Positions 1 to 14,593 of a stretch of DNA of 60,000 nt are shown here, piece by piece. The stretch is taken from NCBI GenBank assembly GCA_030704615.1, contig CM060734.1, forward strand, positions 55,384,042 through 55,444,041. Direction: 5' to 3'. The position numbers were made by a program, and so were the translations under genes. The notes beneath the pieces were generated by a model. It saw only the letters and a program-made list of their open reading frames with translations. It was not told the DNA's origin and made no database searches. Numbering within the stretch: position 1 is the stretch's first letter; every line of letters begins with the position of its first letter. Source of the stretch: Takakia lepidozioides (taxonomy: Eukaryota; Streptophyta; Takakiopsida; Takakiales; Takakiaceae).

Positions 1-228
1 CACAGCATGACAAGACACCAACGTTGATTGGTTGATTGGTGAAGTCTTAGCAACAAACCACCATCACATCAGTCGCTCACATGTGACCTGTGTCTCTAAG
101 AGAGTTAATGCTGGGAGACCACCATCTACATGCCTAAGAATTAGAGGTGGGGCAACAAACAGGTCTTTCTACTCAAGTGGAGGCACATGACCAAACACAA
201 CAAAACCAAAATCACAAAAGAAACACAC

Positions 229-1396
229 CTGTTGACGAAATTGATGAAGGCAAACCCCCGACTGAGCCCCGTTTCCCGATCAAATGCAACATATATGCGA
301 GAAATGGCACCAAACGGTCTAAACAGCTCCTGGAGATCCTGTTCCCGGGTGTCCTCAGACAGATTCGTGACCCGGATAGAGTTGTCGTCCCTTCCCCTGC
401 GCATACTCTCACCCTCATTTCCTTTAGCCCCTCCTCGCATACTGGGAGGCACATAGGATCCCTTCCCAGGTCCTCCTCCCACAGCACCACCTGGACCTCC
501 CAGGTCGTCATCAGACGGGGGCTTTTCGCCGCCAACTGCAAAACCCCTGGTGGCTGCCAGCTCCTTGAAGGGGCACTTGGATGTCCAGTGGTCTCCCTTC
601 TTCCCACACGTCCTGCAAACAATGAGTGACGCATTCCCAAGGCTTGCCAGATCAGCACCTTTCTCTGGCTCTTGCTTGACACCAGCTGGCCTTGTCCTCT
701 CTAAGAATATCTCCTCTGTAGAAACCACTGTGAGGTTCTCAGATGCATTCTGGCCAAGGGCATCACCAAATTTCTTGAGCTGGCGCCTACGGATTGCTGC
801 TGGGTTGAGCTTCTTCACCTGAGAAACAAACATGAGGGAATTAAAGCCAAACCCGAATAGCTTCCTTACTAACATCCAGGTTGAATCCAAGGCCATGCTG
901 TACTACAATCTTAGAGCGTTTTACACATCCTCTACTCCAATGATCCTGCATAATTGAGGGTCTGCTCAACTTCTTAATGCTGTAACAGCATCTACAAGGC
1001 TTTCAGACACATACCAAGAGCATGCCTGGATGAAGGTGAGCGTCATGCCTCAAGTGAAAAAGAAGTTAACATAAGGTAGCCTGTACAAGGCTTACTTCAC
1101 ACCTGTGAACAATGCTCAAAAGTCTCTATTGCTACACATCGCTCATGGTCTCAGACCCCAAATGGTTCAGGATTTTTGTAAATCATGTGGACTAACTCGG
1201 TACCACATACCTGCTTCTTGACGCGCACTGTCTTGGTAACCTTGATTCGCACGCCATCATCGTTCTTCCTCCACTCTATTATGATCTTCACTCCCTTCTC
1301 ATCAGGCCCGATCACTTGTGTGGGCGGCAAGACGCCCTCAATTCCTTCGTCCTCCTCTGCAGCATCTCCCCACCTGAAATCCCTTCTGCCTCCCAT
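229..1396 (-). CDS. eIF3g: eukaryotic translation initiation factor 3 subunit G (partial, 3' end outside window)
   Basis: Subunit of the eIF3 complex, which binds the 40S ribosome during cytosolic translation initiation. Two exons are visible: 1396-1211 (62 codons, ending KKQ before GTATGT) and 818-229 (acceptor CTCAG, donor GTGTGT). Exon 1 carries the acidic N-terminus and a VKIIIEWR segment typical of eIF3g. Exon 2 has the conserved STEEIFLERTRP stretch, a CRTCGKKGDHWTSKC zinc-binding motif, a Gly-rich linker ending YVPPSMR, and an RRM with RNP2 IRVTNL and RNP1 RGFAFINF. The RRM stops at FVNR; the last exon(s) must lie left of position 1, because bases 1-228 contain no continuation and read as intron. 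The start is the first Met before GGRRDF. It is divergent from RFC3. Nothing in the visible part looks broken. Order, spacing and motifs match plant eIF3g, so I am confident. Confidence 0.93.
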
Positions 1397-2063
1397 CTCG
1401 CAACCTCGAAACCTTGCAATCTACCCCGGACTAACTCTCGCTCGCACTACTGTAAATGCGAGGAGGACTGATGCGACCCCACTGGGTCATAGGCGGGTTG
1501 CCCGGCTTTCAGTGGGGTCACCCGAATTTAGCCCTCTCGGAACCACGGAAGCGACATGAGCCTCTCCCGCCAATTTCACACGAGACTACTGGAGCGAGAA
1601 AAAAACCAAGGACTTCACTTCGAAGCTGGTACTCATCTGCTTGTTTCTTGCAATTGCAGAGGAAGATCGAAGTTGGGACACAGACACAGACGGAGAACTG
1701 TTTTGCTTAGAGACATTGTTTGTGTCGTGTTTGTTATTGACAGGAGTGTCTACTGCTGCCTTCCTGTTACAAGTCCCCTAGTTTCGTTTATCGCAGCTTC
1801 TCCCCTTCTTCTTGGGGAAATGTGTCAGGCAGTCTGAGGATTAGGTTGAGCTCAGCGACTATCTTAGGCGTAGAGTGTTTATGAGGGATGTGTTGTAGCG
1901 GGGCATTTGCTTTATTTGGCCGATGAGTTTTTGTGTACAGATTGCCATCCTGTGATCTCTTCCGGTGGACCCACATGCTTACAGGTTAGCTTAACTTCAG
2001 AGCAGACACGGACAGAGAGTGGTTGATTGGAAGCGTTGTTGGAGGCACAGAGAGGAGTGAGAA
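1397..2063. promoter_or_regulatory. shared divergent promoter region between eIF3g and RFC3
   Basis: This 667-bp stretch separates the two start codons and must contain both 5' leaders and promoters. No clear TATA box is visible on either side, as is common for housekeeping genes. TCTCCCGCCAA at about 1563-1573 resembles an E2F site (TTTCCCGC-like), which would suit RFC3, a replication gene; this is inference from motif similarity only. No convincing reading frame is seen here. Confidence 0.5.
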
Positions 2064-5000
2064 ATGTTGTGGGTAGACAAGTACCGGCCGCGGACGCTTG
2101 ACAAAGTGATGGTGCATGTCGAGGAAGCCCAGCATCTGAAGAATCTGGTGAGAACTTTGCATCTTTGCAAAATGCTGTCTTGATCTCAGGAGGTTAACTA
2201 CAGCGAGCACGTTGCGAAATCTACATGGATAGGTTTGTAACAAGTGCGCAAGGTAACTAGAAATGCTGCGAGGCTCGAATGTTATCGACTTTCCTCTATG
2301 TTCTAGAGGTGTCAAGGATAAGGAAGGACCACAGAGGGCTTTGATTGCCGACCTACTGCAGCGTGTGGCATCAGACCCCATATAGCATTTCAATTTTCAC
2401 AGACGAACTTACGAAGGCTGGCCATTTTGCTATCGACACCAGACCTGCACCACAGTGTAGCAGATTGATATACAACTAAAGCATGTGCAGGTTGTCTGTT
2501 TACAATGAGATAAGACCTGATGTGTTAAGCTCATATGGAGGGACGGACCGATCTTTGCTAAGAAAGAATGAAAGACACTTTATGTAGCTGATTGGGAGTC
2601 CAAATGGGTTATGGTACAAACGCACACAGAGGTGTAGAGAAAAGATACTTTATAACGCCCACAAGGTGCCGTGAGGGCCAGTAAACAACAGGAAGTCCTC
2701 ATCAAAATACACCAATCAAAGACAATGACAACCTGCAAGACAGTTTGGGTCTCACAAGGCCTATGCCAAACAATGGGAATCTGTAGAGAGAGTGTGTTGA
2801 GGGAGAAAGAGATGAATGATGTTCTCTGTGTGGTTGACAGACAGCACAGGGAGATTGTCCACACTTGCTGTTCTATGGTCCCACTGGGGCGGGCAAGAAA
2901 ACCCTCATTATGGCATTGCTCCGAGAGATGTATGGCATCAGTGCTGAAAAGGTTTCTCTCTCTCTCAACCAACGTCTTATGATTACATTCTCTCTCTCTC
3001 TCCCTCTCTCTCTCTAATCTGGGGTAGAATATTTCAGGTGGAATAAAGTGATTTTTTCCTATGGATATCCTGAAACTGACAAGTATATACTTGCATCAAA
3101 ATTCATTCCCTGGCTAGGGCCTTGTGGAATTTATTGAGTACCCTTTTGCTGGTTTGAATTTAGGGTTTCAGAATCCTTACCCTGCAATTTAGTACTCATT
3201 TACAAAAGTTGTTTGAGTATGAATGACGACTACCTGAAACTACAGGCAAAGTGTTGGGCTTACCGCCCATAAAGTGTCTTTCATTCCCGTCGCAGTACAC
3301 CCCATTCGGACTATGGTGGAAGAGTTGGATTTGTCTCAGTTTTTCAGGGAAGTATTTGTGTTTATGCTACTTTGATGAAAGGGAATTATCCTCATAGAGA
3401 AGTACTATGCTCGGCCATTTACTCTGGGCAGAGATCTGTATGGTTTTAAGCAAGCACTGGTTTGCTTACGTAAAGGCAAAGGCTGACTTGGAGGTCACTG
3501 ACCTACAGTCCACATGCTAAAAAGCACGAATTTAGGTTTTTCAGAAATCCCAGTATGACAGTACAGTGAATAAGAATATTGTTCAGTATGATGTCTGTCA
3601 CTATGGAGGAAGGTGGTTTTTTGAAGGGTTTCTAACAAACTCCACCACCCACCTCAACAAATCAGGAGCAAGACTGTGGTTTAGGAGAAGGGTGATTGGG
3701 CCTTGCAATGCAAGGCTGTTTTGTCCTGGTGTAAAAAAAAACTATCTGATCTGGTCAAGTCTCAAGGTCAGATGGTGGGGTCAGTTGAATCACAGGTCTA
3801 ATACCAGATACCCTAAGATGATCGACTCTACTTCTTGGAAGCAAGACTATTTGGTTAAACAGGCTAAAAGTCCTGGCAGAAAAGGGTAGAAGAGATTTTC
3901 AAGTACCTAGATATTAGGCGCAAAGCTTTGACCCTACTCGACAAAGCTGACCTGGAGGCTGTAGTGTCTAAAGCCATGTCTGATGGCCGAACGAGGTCTG
4001 ATGAAGATGAAATCATTGTTTGGGTCTTCTCACCAGAGGATGACCCTCTACAAGTCTATGAAGGATATTGTCCCTGTGCCTCAGTTCTTCAACTTTGACA
4101 ATCTTGAGGCTGAGCCTAAGGTCCTGCCCCGTAGGGGTTTAATTACTCGGCTGCATATAGATACTTGTGTGAAGGCTTTCTAGAGGATATCTGGAAAGCC
4201 CAAACTAATTGTTTATACCAAGGTAACTCCCACTACCGGAGTGAGCCCCTTACAATGGTAGTGTCTGTTCCCTTTTGTTCTGCTCAAACTGGCGCAGGGT
4301 CTCTGGCCACAAGGCTATGGTAAACGACGTCTTATGAGTATATTCTCTTGGCTCCCTTCAACCAGACTGTCAGAGTATGAGTGCCATCAGATTGCAGGAT
4401 AAGCACATGTGCCCTAGTGAACTGAATCCTGCAGTTGCCTCTGGGATTGTTAGCATACTACTGGGAGTATGCTTGCCCTTGAGAGTATGTCATAGCCCAC
4501 ATTTGCAACGAGTGGTCATTGAGTGCATTTCTTTAAGTTGTGCCCTTTTCTCACTAGGCTTTTGTTGAGTTTTCTATGGCTTATGTCCTATAGTGTATGC
4601 AACATCCCTGTCCATGGGAACCATCGATGAGTACGTCTGCTCAGTCTCTCTCCCTGTGGGATGTGTGCAATGGCGTCCCTAAGCCCCTTCCAGAATTTTG
4701 AGTGTGTATCGCTTGCTTGGCTGCAGGTGAAGGTGGAGAACAAGCCCTGGAAGGTTGAGGTATAGATTGAACCGAACCTATAGATGCTTTGCATGTTTGT
4801 GGCTTGGAACAGACGATTGTTTGTGGCTGACTTACCATGTTGCATTTCATAGTATTTTATTTTGTTTGCGTCAGTTGTGGACTCATTTCAAATTAGAGCA
4901 AGCCCATCAACTGGATGTGTCTGACACAGAGGGCTAATAGGGAGCTCTTGCAGGCTGGGACTCGCAAGATCGAAATAGAGTTGACAACAGTATCAAGCAA

Positions 5001-7695
5001 CCACCATGTGGAGCTTAATCCCAGTGATGCCGGCTTCCAGGACAGATATGTGGTACAAGAAATCATAAAAGAGATGGCTAAGAACCGGCCTCTTGACGTG
5101 GTGGGAAACAAAGGCTTCAAAGGTCAGATCTTTGTGTCCTTTCCAAATTCTTGCTGTATTCTTTTATTCATTTATGGACATAACTTGGAGAGACGGATGC
5201 AGCTAAGCTCCAGTAATACGTGAAGATTGCCGAGGGAAACGCTGCTTGTCCTAGGCTGTTGAGCCTAGGACAAGCAGCAGATGGGCGGGGATGGGTGTGA
5301 TTTCTGATTTGGTTGTTATGTTGCAGTGTTGGTTCTGAATGAGGTGGATAAGCTGTCAAAGGAGGCCCAACATTCACTGCGCCGCACTATGGAGAAATAT
5401 AGTTCTGCATGCCGACTGGTTCTGTGTTGTAATAGTGCCTCCAAGGTCATTGAAGCTGTGCGGTCACGATGCCTCAACGTCCGTATCAATGCGCCCTCTA
5501 ATGATGAGGTGGGTGTGGATGATTATGTGAATCGCATCAGGAAATGAGCAGTGACCATGTGCGAAATAAAACAGACGCCGTTTTAGGCTTCGTTAAGGTA
5601 AGACATGCATTCAGGACTGGGTGGTTTAAAATCAAGCACTTCCTTCTCCTCCAGTTGATTCAATTTGTTCTTGATAATCCTCTTCTATGTCCGTGCGTCA
5701 TGCAGATTGTTGATGTGCTGCTTTTTATAGCAAAGAAGGAAAGTTTGCAGCTGCCACCTGAGCTTGCTGGCCGTATAGCTCACCATTCCAATCGCAACCT
5801 TCGCCGAGCCATTCTTTGCCTTGAAGCTTGCAGAGTGCAACAGTGTGTCCCCTTCCCCTTCCCTATAATGCACATTGATAAATACTGCATACTTATCTGC
5901 ACTGTTTCTATTGCATGTATTCCTCTGCAAGAAATGGGGTGTCTTTTCTTCTGTGCCTAATGTCTGAAGGCCACACAGGTAGTGCTTTTTTGTTTATCTT
6001 GTAAACAGTTTAACTGCAGTGGAGACTTCTAGGTAGGAGTGGAAGCACAGACGGGTATGACAAACGCTGGCTTATTGGCAGGTACCCTTTCACACAAAAT
6101 CAAGTGGTGCAGACAACTGATTGGGAGCAATATATAGTGGAAATTGCATCAGACATAGTCAATGAACAAAGTCCCAAAAGGTGATGGCCACGATCGTTAT
6201 GGAAGTGGAAGTGGTGAAATATGCTAAAATATGGCCCAACCTGGCAGGATGGTTTAGTGTCCAGTGACTGACGATTTAACCATCAGCCTCGACAATTCTA
6301 GATAGCATGTTGTCCATTCCATCCGTATTGTATCCTTTTGTTAGATAGATATTACTGTAACCTCAAGTTTCACACTAGAGTTGACAATGACTCACAACTC
6401 GGGACATTCTGGGTTCAGGCTTTTCATGGTGAGAGGAAAATTTTATGAACTGCTTGTCAACTGCATACCTCCTGAAGTCATTCTCAAGGTTAGCCATCTC
6501 TCTCAGTGTCTACAGCCACAAGGCCATTGCTAGCAGAGTCTAGTGAATTCATCATTTTCTTGTTTCGGCTCTCTAGTTTGACAAGATGGGACTTACATAA
6601 TGGGTGGGTGCAGAGGTTACTGCTGGAGCTAATGAAGAAGCTGGACTCAGAGCTAAAGCACGAGGTTTGCCATTGGGCCGCCTTTTATGTAAGCCAATGC
6701 TGCTCAATGTAACAATGTGTTGTATAATTCCAACTTTTCCTCTCAAAGATGCCAGTGGTGGCTGGTGGGAAGGCATTCCCACCTGTCAACATTAGTGTTG
6801 ACAGAGGTTGTGGCTTGATCTACAGTGGACAATTAACGCAGACTCCAGAGTTTTGAGCAATGCATCTTGTGCCGAGACGCTCTTCAGTTGGAATCCCCTA
6901 GCTATCAGTTTGGCAAGTCATTGGTCATTGGCCCCACCCACCATAGCTTAAAGGGCAGCACAGGCACATGGACTGACCAAGCACTAGCCTATCTGTTGAG
7001 ACCTATTATATGTTGAGTTAAACTAATTTTCAAGAACCTCTCTGATTTTCCCCATCTGTTGCTTGTCAAAATAAAAGCAACAACTTTAGATCGTGCTGTT
7101 CAATGGGTCCGGATGCACGACGTGCACCTAACATCTCAGGTCCTTTGTAGAAACCATCGCCATTCTACCTGGCTGCATAGAGGCTAGTGAGATATTGATT
7201 TGTTCTATGCCATCAAGTCTAATGAAAGATTATTTTGTTGTTGAATTGTCTGAGCAGGAGCACCGCATGCAAATGGGGCAGAAGGCAATTTTCCATCTTG
7301 AAGGTTGTATATTGCGTGTGCCATGAACTCCTAGATGCATGAGCAGAGTAGAGATCGTGAAAATACAGAATAGAAAACAGTTTTATGTTGAAGGACCTGT
7401 CTTGCCACAGAGAGAGAGAGAGAGAGAGAGAAGACTTCGGGTATGCGTAACTAACAGTTACTTCGGCTTCTGGCTGTTGCGCCCTTTTCTCTAGCCATTA
7501 TGAGGTCATCAGCATTTGACACAGGTAAAATTCATTGCATTTGACACAGGAGTACCAAACTATATCACTCCTTAGCATGTTGGACACCTATGCTGATATG
7601 TATACCCATTTGTATGGTTGGCTGGTCTGTGTGCAGCGTTCGTGGCCAGATTCATGAGCATTTACAAGAAATTTCTGATCGCCACATTTGGGTGA
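2064..7695 (+). CDS. RFC3: replication factor C subunit 3 (clamp-loader small subunit), complete, 11 exons
   Basis: Nuclear clamp-loader subunit: the RFC complex opens PCNA and loads it on primer-template DNA during replication and repair. Exons read from splice sites: 2064-2147, 2841-2951, 4727-4759, 4954-5122, 5327-5508, 5706-5842, 6082-6180, 6419-6488, 6614-6688, 7258-7303, 7637-7695 (TGA). They sum to 1,065 nt, 354 aa, the usual length for plant RFC3. The product begins MLWVDKYRPRTLDKV. Exon 2 has the Walker A loop GPTGAGKKT. Exon 5 has the Walker B-like LNEVDKL, the sensor region LVLCCNS and the arginine-finger SRC motif (RSRCLNVRI). The C-terminal collar includes NCIPPEVILK, EVCHWAA and the last residues IATFG. 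Every junction keeps phase, so the gene looks functional. Intron 2 is unusually long (1,775 bp) and holds foreign sequence; intron 4 holds a perfect hairpin. Confidence 0.96.
3868..4183 (+). pseudogene. coding-like remnant of unknown origin inside RFC3 intron 2
   Basis: One frame is open from 3868 to a stop at 4098 without needing a Met. It reads KSWQKRVEEIFKYLDIRR, then KALTLLDKADLEAVVSKAM and a charged DEDEIIVWVFSPEDD segment. The +1 frame then stays open to 4183 (DIVPVPQFFNF, KVLPRRGLITRLHID). The amino-acid composition looks like a real protein with one frameshift. I do not recognise the family. It lies directly upstream of a dispersed repeat and may be part of a mobile element. It could also be chance: about 100 codons over two frames is suggestive, not proof. 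Confidence 0.3.
4206..4340 (+). repeat. dispersed repeat, copy in RFC3 intron 2
   Basis: About 135 bp resembling sequence in intron 1 of both GAUT copies (18775-18905 + and 36900-37025 -). Shared blocks include AATTGTTTAT.CCAAGGTAA, a GCAGGGTC block, GGCCACAAGGCTA and CGTCTTATGA/CATCTTATGA. Identity by eye is roughly 75-80%. It has no coding potential. A short interspersed element is possible, but I cannot identify clear polymerase III boxes. Confidence 0.6.
5241..5278. repeat. perfect 17-bp-stem hairpin in RFC3 intron 4
   Basis: GCTGCTTGTCCTAGGCT (5241-5257), the 4-base loop GTTG, then the exact reverse complement (5262-5278). It sits in the 204-bp intron between exons 4 and 5, about 50 bp before the acceptor. 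It is too short for a typical plant miRNA precursor and extends no further on either side. Confidence 0.85.
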
Positions 7696-8260
7696 AATGG
7701 AAGTTAGCGTCCAATTTCCTCCTCTCTACCTCTGACAGCACCTTTCGGTTGTTTTTAAACTTAGTGTTTTTAAACTTCATATGGAATTTGAAGTGCTGAA
7801 TGAGGTAGGCAGTGGTTTCTAGCAATAAGGGTGTGGTGGGAAGAAACCTAGTATAGGTGCTTATGTGCCAGGAGAGGCTTACTTGGCCAAAAGAGAAAAG
7901 TATTTGGGAGGCAGGAAGTGAAATGTGGGACTACATTTTCAGACAATACCACTGCAGATAGTATCCTCCATCCAGTCCCCTTAGAAAATCTGTTGGTGCA
8001 TGGGATGGTTTAGCTTTGGAAGTGCTGCCTGAGTTTGGCTAGAGATCTTGAAGGGTGCACGAAAGTCATGGCCCTGAAGCACGACATAGGGTAGAAGCAC
8101 CTTTCATGGCACATGTTCCTCATGGTAGTATTCAAAAGTACACCCATGGTGTAACAGTATCCCCATTTTTGGAACTGGTTAGGCTGGGGGTGCCAGGGGT
8201 AGGCATAAACTTACCCAACGAGAAATGAACTACAATTCACCATCTAACCCATTGCTTACA
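7696..8260. other. RFC3 3' flank
   Basis: Region between the RFC3 stop and the Mutator-like element. It must include the RFC3 3' UTR and polyadenylation site. The short reading frames are not protein-like. I see no gene. Confidence 0.5.
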
Positions 8261-8269
8261 CTCAAATTA

Positions 8270-9881
8270 GGCAAATAGAAGAGGCCCGGGAGTTGAATGC
8301 GCCCGGGCCCGGTAAGCGTACGTGGCCCGCCGCTCACCCGCAGCCGCGCCCCCCTAAGTCTGGCGCCTCAGATCCGCGCGGTCACCGCGTCGACGCCCAT
8401 GTCGTGGTAGGCCCCACGCAGTCTAGAGTCCCTTTTTCTGTATAACTAACATTAAATTCGTGCAACTTGTAATGTTGCAGCATGCAGCCCAGTGGTGCAA
8501 TCGCTCCTTCCTATTTGCTGAAGTGTCAGGGTCGAATTTGAACAGTTCTGCAACTACTAAGGCTTTTTGCGCTGCTACTTCAAAAAAATTATAAGTCCCG
8601 AGTCCATGCCCATCTTCACGCATAGTCACACATTTATGGAAATATATGAGAAATATAGGGTTGTGGGCCCGGTCTCAGGTTGACATACTTTCAAATCTCA
8701 TGTAATATGCAAATGCATGAGAAATATATGGACATGCATGTTCCCGATAAGCTCCCAATCTTTGTAATTTTGCTACTTCAAAAAAATTGTAAGTAGTTAC
8801 ATGGTGACTATACTTGGATGACCATCTTCGAAAATAGTCATACAGGAAAAAATGTATGGTCAGGCATGACTACATGAGCTGTCTTCATGCACAAGTCTTG
8901 AATGGTATATATTATAATTATGTATGACAAGTATATCATACTTCAAACCATGTATTTCCATGCAGTATCAATACTTTATCTCTATGCATAAAAATCTTGT
9001 TCTCACGGGTTCAATTTACAATGGATGAGATGGTGACTATGAATCTTCATATCTATACTCATATCATTCTTTTTATTTTCAATAGTTGCAAAGTCATACA
9101 TGATTTGAATGGGTTCATATAACAATGAATGAGATGATGAGTATGAATCTTAATATCTCTACTAATAGAATTCTTTTATTCTTATTACTTGAAAAATAAA
9201 TTTGCATGTGTCATACATGGAATACATGACATCTGGTATTATTTTCATGCACAGTCATACATAAGAAATCAGTTGCATTGTCATACATACATACAGACAT
9301 ACGATGTGATGTGTGTCCATGCAAGACTTCTGTCTGAAGACAACTGATGTATTTCGATGCATGACCATTTATTTCTCATGTACGACTATGCAAAATGAGC
9401 ATTTAAACTTGGAACTTTTTTGAAGTTGCAAAATCAAACAAAAACTCTAGTATTATCTGACATCATACACTAATTGGTACCCGAACCTGAGACCCCACAT
9501 GCATGACCATGTATTTCTCATGTATTTTCATACATGTATGACTATGCGTGAAGATGGGCATCGACTCAGGACTTAGAATTTTTTTGAAGTAGCAGCGCAA
9601 AAAGCCTCAGTTGCAGAACTGTTCAAGTTCGACCCTAAGACCGAAGTTTTCAGGATAGAGCGATCGCACCACTAGGCTGCGTGCTGCTACACTCCATGTA
9701 GCGGGAATTTAATGTTAGTTATACAGAAAAAGGGACTCTAGACTGCGTGGGGTCTACCACGACATGGGCGTCGACGCGGTGACCGCTCGGATCTGAGGCG
9801 CCAGACTAGGGTGGGCGGCGGACCACGTGCGCTTACCGGGGCCGGGCGCATTCGACTCCCGGGCCTCTTCTATTACTTGCC
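8270..9881. mobile_element. non-autonomous Mutator-like foldback element with 9-bp target duplication
   Basis: A 1,612-bp element bounded by direct repeats CTCAAATTA (8261-8269 and 9882-9890). Its ends are inverted: the left starts GGCAAATAGAAG and the right end reads back GGCAAGTAATAGAAG, both followed by AGGCCCGGG. The inverted match continues for at least 400 bp per side (8270-8690 against 9475-9881), and weaker pairing reaches towards the middle, so the element is nearly one long hairpin. The outer parts are GC-rich and the interior AT-rich. The interior contains a direct duplication (about 9005-9075 and 9108-9178). No transposase frame is present. Long terminal inverted repeats plus a 9-bp duplication are the hallmark of MULEs, so this would be mobilised in trans. 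Family assignment is inference from structure. Confidence 0.82.
9005..9178. repeat. direct duplication of about 70 bp in the MULE-like interior
   Basis: Two copies share GGGTTCA.., ACAATG.ATGAGATG, and TATGAATCTT.ATATCT. They lie near the element's centre of symmetry, about 103 bp apart start to start. The sequence is AT-rich and non-coding. Confidence 0.55.
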
Positions 9882-10074
9882 CTCAAATTATCCTAGGTAG
9901 ATGAACCTTCCTGAAAATTGTCCCAACTACAAAATGATGCGACACATAAAGAGCTTTCTAATGATATCTTCATTTTCAAAAATGGTTAATGGTTAAAATC
10001 CAAGGTACCAAAAGCCCACATGTTTTACCCTCAAATTGCTGCAGGTATAATGCAAGATGAGGGGAAATTTTCAT

Positions 10075-14237
<4,163 letters not shown>

Positions 14238-14593
14238 CTTCAGATACAAAAGAGCGACGGATAAAATGAATCAAAGAGATGGAGATGTTGGAGATGTAAG
14301 CTAAACGACAAGCCGCTCCAAGCAGACAATACGTAACCAACGATTCGCTCGTATCTATTGATTCAAGGATGGTTCCGTTGGTGTTCCTGTTTGGGTTTTC
14401 CAGCGGGCCTGCGCATAATTAGCCGAAGCCGACCACAGCTCTCGGGCATTCTGCCAAACTAACGGAGAGGCAAAAATGACCCAACGAGGGAAGAGAAGGG
14501 AAGTGGTAGGACGGATGTTCTTTTGGTTGTCACGCCCTGTTTCAAAATAGGAAAGCTCCTGACACTTTTAGGAGGAGCGGGCATACGGTATGA
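14238..14593. promoter_or_regulatory. divergent intergenic region between agmatine deiminase and DYW PPR gene
   Basis: Only 356 bp separate the two start codons, so promoters and 5' leaders must overlap or be shared. No clear TATA box or named regulatory site is visible to me. The exact ends depend on which Met each gene uses. Confidence 0.45.

Larger units (their letters stand above)
2952..4726 (+). other. RFC3 intron 2 (1,775 bp) containing repeat-derived sequence
   Basis: The intron runs from the GTTTCT donor after exon 2 to the CTGCAG acceptor before exon 3. It contains a CT-rich microsatellite (about 2985-3015), an open but broken coding-like stretch (3868-4183), and a dispersed repeat (4206-4340). 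Near its start, CGTCTTATGATTAC (about 2974-2987) matches the end of that same repeat, so a second fragment may be present. The remainder shows nothing I recognise. Confidence 0.7.
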
